NCBI GenBank assembly: GCA_032871835.1
Contig: CM065296.1
Coordinates: 117,872,146-117,936,145 of the forward strand
Origin: Dipteronia dyeriana
Taxonomy: Eukaryota; Streptophyta; Magnoliopsida; Sapindales; Sapindaceae
Direction: 5' to 3'
Length of the DNA stretch: 64,000 bases
Shown here: in pieces, positions 34,494 through 45,046 of the stretch
Position numbering within the stretch: the stretch's first letter is position 1
How the letters are laid out: each line of letters opens with the position of its first letter
Translations under genes and position numbers: made by a program
Notes under the pieces: model-generated
What the model was told of the DNA's origin: nothing
The model's input: only the letters and a program-made list of their open reading frames with translations
Database searches by the model: none

Positions 34494-35098
34494 ATAATAT
34501 TTGGGGAAATTACAATGACACCCATGAGGTTTGGGTGAGAGACTGTTGGATGGAAACATTTTCTTATTCTACACTAACTCCTATGTAAGTAACAGATCTA
34601 CGTTAACATCTAATAGCAAAAGGATAATTTTATCTTTTCAAAACACTTGGATTTAAAGAAGAAAAACAACAACAACAGAGAAACAAGGGTTTATGTATGT
34701 CAGACGCCTCCCTCCCTAACCTCTCTAGCACTGGCGGAGCCAATAGTAGACTAGATCGGGCGGTAGCTCGGTCTGGATATTTGGAAAAAAATTATATAAA
34801 TATTAAATTTTAAAATTAATAATGAGTTTTAATTAAATTACTTTAATAGCCTACCACGAAGCTCAATTTCAATTCTAAATATAATATTGGACTTTAACTA
34901 AATTAGGCAAACCCACCCACCATGGCATCCATGAATTTTAAGGGTTTTTAGCAAAACTACCCTCATTTAGGGATCAAATTGCAAATCTACCCTAAAACCC
35001 AAAACAATTGCAAAAATGCCCTGAAATGACATTTTTACCCTTGTCAACAACTGAAATCAATTTCATTCAGTTTGCCCTAAATTCCCAATTCCTCAGGC

Positions 35099-35440
35099 CA
35101 CCCATCGCCGACGTCCATTACAGCTAAACTGGAACTTCGTCGTCGTGATTTTGACGTCGTCGACGATATCCATCCACCGTCGATGACATTCGGCGTCTTC
35201 AACTTGCAAGCTGATGTCGAGTTTTCTCGCACAGCAATGTCGAATCTTCGAGACCCGATCGAACTCATCTTCCGTCGACGACACAAGCCGCCCTCACCGA
35301 CGTCTATTACAGCCCAACTGCAACTTCGTCATCATGATTTTGTCGTCGTAACGATATCCAGCCACCGTCGATGACATCCGACTTCTTCAAGTTGCAAGCC
35401 GAAGTTGAGTTTTCTCGCAACAGCCGTCTTCTGGTTTCGA
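35099..35440 (+). repeat. Tandem duplication, ~191-bp period, in MULE-B
   Basis: GACGTCCATTACAGC near 35110 recurs as GACGTCTATTACAGC near 35301. The following CTTCGTCGTCGTGATTTTG, CCACCGTCGATGACAT and GAGTTTTCTCGCA blocks repeat in the same order. It lies in the leader region of the Ulp1 gene and is GC-rich compared with its surroundings. Confidence 0.8.
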
Positions 35441-36228
35441 ATTAGCCTCCACGATCTGAAGCGACAATATTTCAACCATTTGGGTCCAATTTCAGGTATT
35501 TCGATTTTGGAACCCTAACATTTAGGTTTATGTTTTGACCTTGAAATTGATTTTAGGGTTTTTATTTGTTGAGTTAGACCGATTTGATTTAGGGATTGAT
35601 TTTAGGGATTTCAATTTCATGTATTTGGCAATCTCACATTTACTGATTTTAGATTGAGTGCTTTGTCGAATTCCCTCAACTTCATGTTATTCCAATCTTG
35701 TTGATTTTGATGATTTTTGATTTAGTGATATGTTTCTGTGTCGATTTTTAGGATATTTCGGTTGGAAATGGTTCAAGTTTGTACTAAAACAGAACACTGG
35801 CAACATGTTGTGGCAACCTGGACCTGATTGGATTTTTCAAACTTTGGAAACTGAGAATACAATCACAATCCGTGAAGACTGGGGAAATGCTGAGTACCAA
35901 AAGTAATTGAAGCTAAGAAGCACGATTGGTCAGAGGTAATTGCTTGATGAATGTGTGTGATGATGCTATGTCAATTATTTTACCTTCAAGAAATTGGTTG
36001 TTCATGTGATACATGTATGTCTTAAACTGCAACAAAATCTTATAAAAAGTTTACATGATTGATCTGTGTCTTTAACTGATATGTCAATTACAGTTTATGA
36101 TTGATGTAAAAAGTTTGTTGTGTTGTACTCATTTAGTCTTTTGTATCCTTGCATATGAATGCAATTTTATTTTCAACATACTGATGCATTTAGTCCATTT
36201 ATATTACTTTTATAGTTTATCTTACATG

Positions 36229-36299
36229 ATGGTTGTTATTAATGCATGTTTTTATTGATTTAGGTCCGACTTTGAGGTTTTTACTCTCAAATTCTTGGT
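36229..36299 (+). pseudogene. Decayed duplicate of the Ulp1 active-site exon
   Basis: The sequence GGTTGTTATTAATG..TAGGTCCGACTTTGAGG..TTACTCTCAAATTCTTGG matches the end of the last intron and the start of the last Ulp1 exon at 39453-39522, including the splice acceptor. The codon for the catalytic Cys (TGT at 39492-39494) is TTT here (36271-36273), so the copy is catalytically dead. Confidence 0.75.
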
Positions 36300-36573
36300 G
36301 CTTTGTTTCGTTTTTGTAATTATGGGTTTTTTTGTGTGTTTTAGCTCGACCCCCGAGTTTGTTACTGTAGCGCAACTAAAGATTTCCCGTAATATTCTCT
36401 ATTAGGTCCACTTCTTTTTTGTTGTGTTGCAATATTGTTACTTTTGTTTGCATATAATGCATGCAGTCCATGTATATCACTCTTTATTGTATTTACTTTT
36501 ACTTTCTCTTCAAGTGTTTGTATTCGTTAGTTCATATCTGAATGTAATTTGGAATGTTTTTAGGTTGATAATC

Positions 36574-39500
36574 ATGAGTGGAAACAAATTACTTGAATCA
36601 CTTAAGATTAAGGAATGTGATCGTTTTCCTTCTCGAGTTACTGGCCATTGTAATTGGGAGAGTATAAGGCTTATTAAGTCGCATCTCACAGAAAAATAAC
36701 TCAAGTTGTTTAGAGTGACATGTTTCGGTCATTTTTTAGATGTGAGCGATATGGTGTTGTCTGGGCATTTTTGCCATCACATATTGCTTAGGGAGTGTCA
36801 TGTCAAAAACACCGATTATAATGCATCTTCTTTGTGGTACCATGTTGGCAACGGGTTGATACGGTTTTCCCCAGTAGAATTTTTTTTGGTTAGTGGGCTA
36901 GCTTTTGGAGAATATTCTGAATCCAATATGGAGCTTTTCAAAAGAAAGAATAGTCGACTCCGTCGAATCTATTTCCAATCTAGTAAAGTCAAGGTTAAAA
37001 TGATTGTTGATTGGTTTAGGAATTTAGGTCCTAATAATAAGATTAGTGATGATGAGGATGTTGTGAAGTTGGCATTAATACTTTTTTTGGAGATGACGTT
37101 GGTTAGGAAGGACGATAGGACTAGCATTCTATATTGGGCATTAGAATTAGTTGATGACTTAGATGCTTTTAATAACTTTCCGTGGGGGACATTCATAAAC
37201 TCGAGGACATTTAACTCCCTTTCTACTTGTCTACTTGACCGTGATGATAAATTCAAGAATAAGTTCAGTGATGAAAAGTTGGAGGAGAATGTCGATGCTC
37301 CAGTTAAACGAAAAGCGGAGAGGTACAACGTTTATGGGTTTGTGACGGCCTTTCAGGTGATATGTGTTAAATGATGAAGTTTAATAAAATACATTTTAGG
37401 CAATATGCATATTTTGATACAACAACTTAACTATCATTTTCTTTGTTTGTTTTTCTTTGTTTTTGTTTTCAGGTGTGGGCGATTGAAGCAATACCAAAAT
37501 GGGTCACACTTGGATATGCCACTAGGGTGAACAATGTCACCCCTAGAATTTTGAATTGGCAATGCACGGGAATTCCTACGTATTCAGACATTCAGAAAAC
37601 CATATTTAAGTTCAAGAACGTAAGTATTGAATATGGTTGGTTCAAATAAAATTATTTTTGATTTGCTATATTTTAGGTATTACACTGTAATGTTAATTTT
37701 TGAACAAAAATATTCAGATTACCATATACAGAACTCTTGGCCCAACCGATGAAGAAGCAAGGCAACCGTTTTGGACAAGTATGGATAAACTAAAATATAT
37801 ATTACCCGATGTGGATGGTTATGTTGGTAAGGATGATGTTGAGGATGATGCTGAGGATGATGTTCAGGATGATGTTGATGATGCCATGAAGGATGATATT
37901 GATGGAGATCATCCAACCAGAACACTTAAAAAAGTTGAATTCAGAGGAAAGAAGAATAGACCGATTACACTTGAGCAAGTCAACAAAAGATTGGATGTTA
38001 TGCAAGCACAACAAAAAGCTATACAAGATCAGATGACTTCCATGCAAAATACAATAATGGATGAGATGCGAATGGGATTTCTTCGCTTGACAGAGCTTAT
38101 ATGTTTGAACAAAGTGGCTGAAAAGGTACTTGTCGTTTTAAATTGTGAATTCGTCAAATTAGTAACTGGTTCTAACAAGGTTCTAACAAATGTGATTTCT
38201 ATTTCATGTAGTTTAATGAACATAATACCACCGATTTTAGCCACGATGACAACAACCAAGACTATCAAAATTCGGTTCCGAAAGGTGTTAAGTCTCCTGA
38301 ATTTCTCATTTTGTCTGAGACAAGTGAAGATGTTAAGCAGTTCACAAGACCACCGAAGCTGACCATAAGATTACCGAGAGATTGTAAACGGTCAGCCTTA
38401 ACTGTGAGCCCGTACATTGATCCCACGGTGAAGAGGCCTCGAAAACCGAAATGCCTGAATTCGGATGTGATAGGAAAGTGGAAGATGAAAATGTACGTTC
38501 AATACAAGCATGGATAAGTGACAACAAGAACACTTGGTAAGTTAAATCATATATTATTATTGTATTTCTATTTCGATATCTTAAACAAGTGTTTAATTGT
38601 TGAACCTCTACAGCATGAACACGGGTTTGGTCGAAGCAAAGCCTGCATGGTTTGAACTGTTGCTATCTCCAAATGAGTGGTTAGAAGGAGACGTAAGTTT
38701 TACACCTTATATTACAATTATTTACTCTACTTTATGCATTTTTTAGTAACACGTTTGTATCATGACAGCATATAGAGACATATTGTCGTTTGATGCGGCG
38801 TCGAGCATGTTACTATCATCAGATATACAAGCAGAATATTGTGTTATTGGATTACTCATTCATGGTATGTACAAATTCTTCTCCATAACAACCCTTATCA
38901 TTTCTTTTGTGGGGGTAACTTATAATATTTTTTGTAGGATAAAATTCACGGAAGGTGGTCAACTGTGACTAAAGGCAAAAAACAATTCAAGCATGAAACC
39001 TACCAATGGGACAATACAATGATAGACTATGTGATTGGAAAATCCCCTATGCATGCTTCAGTACATTGGCGGACAATCAACAGTGTAAGTAATTTTCAAA
39101 TTAAGATGTTATTCAACCTTTAATATACATTCATCTGACTGTCTCATGATGAAACAGATTTTGTTTCCTGCGAATGTGAATGGAAATCATTGGGTCGCGG
39201 TAGAGGAGGACTTAAATGAGTGGGTCATCAAAGTATATGACTCAAAGCCGGATGCATATAACGTTGATCAAATACTAAAGTGGGCAACTTGTCTTAGAAA
39301 GATGGTGCCATCTTTATTGGTGCATGCGATGCCAGATACATATACTGATCCATCGTCATTTACGGTCGAGAGACCCAAAGAGGGTGTACCATGTCAAGGA
39401 AATCAGTATGTCTTTGTTTATTTCTTCATGGTTATTGTTTGTCTTACGTGGTGGTTGTTATTAATGAATGTTTTTTTTACATAGGTCCGATTGTGGGGTT

Positions 39501-39617
39501 TTCACTCTCAAATTCTTGGAGTACCTATGGGCAAGAAAAGAATTCGACTTTGATGAAAATGACGGACAACCCTTTAGAGTTAAGATAGCAACAGAAATAT
39601 TCCAAAATTCAAAATAA
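36574..39617 (+). pseudogene. MULE-borne DUF1985 / Ulp1-like cysteine protease gene
   Basis: The first exon (36574-37356) encodes a DUF1985 region (HFLDVSDMVLSGHFCHHILL, VEFFLVSGLAFGE); a TAA at 36697-36699 interrupts it. Later exons run through 37473-37619, 37718-38125, an exon from about 38211 and short exons at about 38616-38693, 38769-38864, 38940-39084 and 39160-39405, with a last exon at 39485-39617. The middle has an Asp-rich stretch (DDVEDDAEDDVQDDVDD) and a coiled-coil-like segment. The C48 protease core carries His in NGNHWVAVEED, Asp in VYDSKPD and Cys in NQSDCGVFTL, so the catalytic residues are intact. A frame slip between about 38480 and 38500 is needed to continue. C48 proteases cut SUMO or related modifiers; the target here is unknown. 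Confidence 0.8.
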
Positions 39618-40027
39618 ATACCTTGTGTAAATATTGAACCTTTATGTGTAAATAATGCAACTTGATGTGATTTGTGTGAACGGTGTAGAGATTGTTGTGA
39701 TTTGTGATTGTGATATGGACATAGAAGTGATTTGTGAATGTGATTTGTGTGAACGGTGTAGAGATTGTTGTATGACGATTAGAAGTGTTATATTTGCAGG
39801 GACTGTATAGAAGATATGGAATTGTTGCAATTTCAAATGAAACTCTGTCAAAATTTCATAAATAATATACTAAGGAATACCATATTTTTACCATTACTAT
39901 CCCACATCAATAGTCATGTAATTACTAGCGGTTACTTATCAGAATATGACTGACTAACTTCATAATACATGTTCATAACACATGTTCATAACACATGTTT
40001 AAATAAAAGATAACTCAAGTACATTGC

Positions 40028-42439
40028 TTATTCAACAACATCATGTGATCTACTTGCCTTACCAATTTCACTAATACTTCCCATACCACTTGATGGTCTA
40101 CTTGCCTTGGGGTAGGTGCAAGTATGGCTATTGTGACCAACACGATGACAAGTGGTGCAACTCCTTTGAGTTACTTCCTCGTCAAATGACGGAGTACGAT
40201 TCTTTTTAGGTCTTCCAGGACCACGACGACCTACTGGTGGGTGAACAATTTTTGATACAATATCCTCAGGAACCAACCATTCACTGGGTTGTCCAACGGG
40301 ATGTATTTCTCCACTGTATGCTGCAACCAGAAACACACTAGAATAATAAGGAGAACAATAATCAACAAATGAAAATCCCCATAACCTAATGCAACCTAAT
40401 GCATGTGCACATGGAATTTGGTCGACATCAAATTCTTTACAGGTACATGTTTTTGCAATCAAATCCATATGTCCATCTAAACCCCCATCTTTAACAAGGA
40501 ATGTGTACAATGTGATAGGGTAGATCCGCATATATCGTGCTTTGTCATCCTTGACACTGATGTCTACATCTGCGGCTATTGTCAATTGAGTTGTAAGTTT
40601 ATGTGCAGTTGTTCGTCGATCATGGAACCAATGCTGCAAAACCCCTCTGATGTAATCAATCACTCCAGTAATAGGCAATTCCTTGCATTCTTTAATTGCA
40701 TTATTCATGGCCTCTGCAATGTTGGTTGATATTATGTTGTACCTTTTTCTTGGACTGTGTGCTCGTGTCCAACGCTCAATACCAATATTCGTGACATACT
40801 GAGCTGCTTCGGGATTAATATTTGCTACTTGCTCCATATGTTGTATGAATTGACTCTCTCGATACATCCTGGCTGCTCGTCGAAAGTATTGTTTCAGTGC
40901 CTTATTCCTACCATAGTGACCAACCATGTTCCGTTCTAAATGTACTGCACATGCACCGTGGAAGGAATTGGGAAACACTTTTTCTACACCGGTTGTGATA
41001 CTGCCTTTTCTGTCTGAAACAATAACCAAATCATCAACTTCGCCCACGGCTTTATGTAACCTAGTTAAAAACCATTCCCAAGCTTTATTTGTCTCTGAAT
41101 CACCAACACCAAAAGCTAGAGGAAATATTTGATCATTACCATCCATACACACAGCAACAAATAAGACCACTCTATGAGGACCTTTCAAAAGCGTCCCGTC
41201 AATAGCAATAACTGGTCTAATCGAAGACAAAAAACCATCTATACACGCTTTTAAGCAAAAGAACATATATATGAACCTGTTAGACAAATCAGTGTGGAGG
41301 TCTGTAACAGTCCCGGGATTTGCTTGCTCTAACATGTATAAGTATGATGGTAAATTACTGTATGACTCAACCGGTGTTCCTTGAACCTCTTCTAAGGCAA
41401 TATGTCTAGCTCGGTACCCTTTATGGTAGTTACAGGAGATGCCAAACTCCCTTTGCATGTCATGTATAATTTCCTTGGGCTTGTATAAATGATGATCACG
41501 AAATTTCTCCTGTATGTGTTCCCCTATAACTCGTGCACTTGCTTGCCTTTGATGCGGAAATCGTGCTTCTGTGGAGCATGTGTGCTGATTGTCAAATTTT
41601 CTAATCTGAATTATGAACCTTAGCTGCACGTAATCGCTAATTGCAATCCTCAACAATGCACCGAACTTGATATCGTGTTGTATCGGACTTGAACACCCTA
41701 GTCTGGAACCGGTTGGTAAAGACATAACTACCTATTTGTGATTGTAGTTGTCTCTTGCTTGGAAACAATTCACCTACTTCAAGATGTATAGTAACAGGTC
41801 TGGGTGCAACTTCACCCGAATTAATAGAATAAAATGCACATGGAGGTAGAACAAGCCTCTGGACATTGGCAAACTGCTCATCATATTGATTGGGAACTCC
41901 CTCACACTGAAATTAAACTGTGGTTCTGTTTCATCATGCTCAGGAATCTGTTGGTTACCCGTCGTATCTTGAAAACTAAAATGACGAGGAGGAGATTGTA
42001 ATCCCTCTCGAATATCATCCAAATGGGCAGCCAAGTTAGGTACATCCGACCTTCGAAACTCATCCATAGTGACATGGTGTAGGTTGTGAGAGGACTCTGG
42101 TGGGTTATGTTTCATTTCTGGAGATTGATGGCCGATTTCCTCAACACTAATGCAAACTAATGGGTCAACATTCTCTCGACTAAGCAACAAATGAACGTCC
42201 TCATCATCAACAATCTCAATGGGCATGCTAGGACGAAAAGTCTGTGGAAGAGTCGTCATATTTACCCGATAATGATCTTTATCAATTCTGGTGACATTGT
42301 ATACCTTATCTAACAATTGATCATAGTTTGAATCCCTTGAAAAAGCAAAGGCCTTCGCTCTTCGGCCTTCATACCAATACTCACCATGATGATTTTTCCA
42401 TTCTCTACCCCAATTCAAAACCAAATGCACATTTTTCAT
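40028..42439 (-). pseudogene. mudrA-like MULE transposase, two segments with a frameshift
   Basis: The upstream segment (42439-41774, 221 codons) starts MKNVHLVLNWGREW and is the variable N-terminal region. The MuDR N-terminal fold near 41790-41630 reads LEVGELFPSKRQL; a TAG replaces the Trp of the usual CNWRLR motif, and a frameshift follows near 41620. The long frame 41725-40028 then contains the DDE core: Asp in VIAIDGTLLKG, Asp in VIVSDRKGSI, the CAVHLERN motif and TNIAEAMNN. After it come a SWIM zinc finger (CTCKEF, then CAHALG) and a CCHC knuckle (CTTCHRVGHNSHTC). The catalytic half is intact; the N-terminal half is broken, so activity would need repair or another source. Confidence 0.88.
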
Positions 42440-42557
42440 CTTTAATCCTGAAAAAATAATTCAACATATATTATCCATCATTAAAAAATTCATTATTTGA
42501 AAGAACATAACATAACAAAAAACCACATGAAAAAAAAACGGACCCATTAAAAAAAGC

Positions 42558-42827
42558 ATCGGGTTGGGTGACCCGACACCGGGTCAGCTAACCCGATATT
42601 TTTTCCATCGGGTTAGACTGACCCGACGTCGGGTCAGCTTGACCCGACAGAATTTTGCATGACAAAAAACAATGAAAATTCCATCAGGTCAGGGTGACCC
42701 GATGTGGGGTCAGCCCAACCCGATGAAATTTTTCATCGGGTCGGCTGACCCGACGTCGGATCACCCCAACCCGATGAAATTTTTCATCGGGTTGGGCTGA
42801 CCCGACATCAGGTCACCCTGACCGGAT
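42558..42827. repeat. Array of five ~41-bp near-palindromes
   Basis: The units are 42558-42597, 42607-42647, 42683-42724, 42735-42775 and 42786-42827. Each has the form ATCGGGTTGGGYTGACCCGA mirrored around a CGACGTCG-like centre. The units are separated by short AT-rich spacers such as GAAATTTTTC. The array is the most GC-rich part of MULE-B and lies between its right end and the start of the minus-strand transposase gene, about 120 bp upstream of that ATG. Position suggests a regulatory or transposase-binding array; this is inference. Confidence 0.9.
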
Positions 42828-43499
42828 GGAATTTTTCATGGTTTTTTTTAAAAAAAGTTGGGATTATGAGGTAAATAACAGATTAGGAAGTTGCAATGTT
42901 GTTCGGTGGATGGCTTTGTGAGTTTGTTAGTAATTGTTTGTTGCAAATTGGTAAATATAGTTAATAAATTGGGTGATGTTATGAATAAGGGCAATTTGGG
43001 AATTTTATGGCACTTTTGCAATTGTTTTGGATTTTAGGGTAGATTTGCAATTTGGTCCCTAAATTAGGAAAGTTTTGCTAAAAACTCGAATTTTAATTAG
43101 AGAGGGGCTAAACTTAAAAATAGTTAATCAAAATAATTTTAAATAAATTCAATAATGAAAATAGTTTTAGCAATATAAAAGAGTTACATTTAATGGGAGA
43201 AGTAAGACTTGCTTGTCAAAACATATATGTTGTAAAAAGAAATATATATTTTGAAAATAAATAACATGATTAATATAAAAAATTAGAACCCACAATACAA
43301 GTATATAATGAATATAGTATTTAAGTGGTATTCTAACGGGACTCGGTTTAAAATTCAACAATTATCGTATTAGTATCAAAATATTTTCTCTCAAAATTTA
43401 TCACAATGTTTTAAAAACAGTAACAAGAAAACAAATATTGTATGAACAAAAAAATCAAACTTAAGAAGTGTACTTAAAATAAAATTATATATATATTGA

Positions 43500-43632
43500 A
43501 CTTTAACTAAGTTAGGCAAACCCACCCTAAAACAAATAAATCAATAAATAAAAGCATATCATATTATATATAATATGCTTTTATTTATTGATTTATTTGT
43601 TTTAGGGTGGGTTTGCCTAACTTAGTTAAAGT
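43500..43632. repeat. Perfect 60-bp inverted repeat with 13-nt loop
   Basis: The arm 43500-43559 is the exact reverse complement of 43573-43632; the 13-nt spacer is CATATTATATATA. It sits in the inner hAT copy between sequences derived from the two hAT ends. Transcribed on either strand it would form a long perfect hairpin. Confidence 0.95.
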
Positions 43633-43688
43633 CCAATATTATATTTAGACTTGAAATTAAGCTTTGTGGTAGACTATTGGAATATTTT

Positions 43689-44526
43689 TGTTGACGTCGA
43701 TTTCTCGATTTGTGAGAAAGTCAATAAGATTGGATTTTAGCCGTGATCTTAAAGAGAAAGAGAAGGAGAATGCAATTTGAAACTAGTTAGACACAAGTTT
43801 ACGTGGTAAAACTCCGGTAATTGTAGAAACGTCCACGGGTGGTTGAACAAGCAACCGAGCCAAAATCCACTATTGAAATAAAGATTTACAACTCTCGATC
43901 TCTCTTTTTCTCTCTGCGTGCTTTTCTATATCTTTCTATGACGAGATTATGGGTCTATTTATATGTGCATAGAACCCTAATCCTTTTTGTACAAGTAATG
44001 AATTTTTTTTGTATTTAATTACAATTTGGTTGCTTGTTGGAGTCGTCTTTAACTTTTTCCTAGTTCGAAGATTGTATGGAGATCGAATGGGATTCCGAAG
44101 ATATAGTCAATTTAGGACTTTATTTCCTTATAAATGTGCAGTCTTCTTGAAGGAATAAAGTTGTTGCTTGATCATGAAACTGTTTTCCTGTTTGGTATTT
44201 TGTTCTTCTAGAAGTTCTTGAAATGGATGTCTGTGTGTTTGAGCGTCACTTTTGGTTTACCCACGTGCGAATTATTTATTGGACTTCTTTATTCGGGCTT
44301 CTCGTTTTTGTCCGAGGGGAATATGACGTTAGCTGATCCCGAGTAGAACATGACGTCACCTGGTCTCGAGCAGGTCTTGCTCAGTACTTTTATTTATACT
44401 TACTCGAGTTTCTTTTCCTTAGTGATATCCTGAAGGATATTTTCTGAATACCTATTCGGATATCTACCTGACAATCTTATCCACATTGTCAATGACTTGT
44501 ACATCTGATAAAATTTACATATAACA
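43689..44526 (-). repeat. 3' LTR of the Tat-like element
   Basis: Matches 51575-52457 along its length. It is shorter because it lacks an AGAGAAAGAGAATGAG-type expansion present in the other LTR (about 51655-51700). Confidence 0.9.
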
Positions 44527-45046
44527 ATACCCTCTTTAAAATATTTTTACCGAGTAGGAATTTGTTCCAGGCAAAAGTATTTTAATCAACCCTTTAATCT
44601 TTTACGCCTCATTAATGCCAGAGTAAATGTCTTGTCATAATGACGTGTCTTAATGGTGACTATGTAAATTCAATTTGCCCTTTCACACGAAATCTCAACG
44701 ATTACGACGTTTTGGAATCCTGATGGACTTGGTCAGTTCTTTTCTTGACACGTGTCTTCCACCGCTTCATTTCTTGATATCATTTATGAGAAACGACCTA
44801 CGCGTCTCCTGATGCGCCGCCTACGTCATCAAATCTGTCTTCGATTTTTTCCCTCTTTTTGAGACCCTAGGGTTTTGTATCATTATCTTTTTAAATGCTC
44901 CACTAAACGGGGTTGCTCTGGTTCATTTTTACAAACTCAAACAAGAAATTTTCAACCCAGATTTCCTTGCACAGAAATTTACCTCTACTCTCTGTTGAAG
45001 TTTTTACAACTGGTTCCGTTATTCTCAAGGTTAGTTCTGATGGATC

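Larger units (their letters stand above)
34942..43087. mobile_element. Ulp1-carrying Mutator-like element (MULE-B, Kaonashi-like)
   Basis: This is an 8,146-bp element with ends GGGTTTTTAGCAAAACTACC on the left and GAGTTTTTAGCAAAACTTTCC on the right (reverse-complemented). The arms of about 90 bp include AAATTGCAAATCTACCCTAAAA and CAAAACAATTGCAAAA. A perfect 9-bp target duplication GAATTTTAA flanks it (34933-34941 and 43088-43096). It carries two convergent genes: a DUF1985/Ulp1 protease gene on plus (36574-39617) and a mudrA-like transposase gene on minus (40028-42439). MULEs with Ulp1-like genes are known in plants (Kaonashi type, first described in Arabidopsis). Confidence 0.93.

Noticed and set aside
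42558..42827. CRISPR-like array reading of the five repeats
   Set aside because: The spacers are short, AT-rich and similar to each other, the repeats are diverged palindromes, and the DNA is a plant nuclear transposon.
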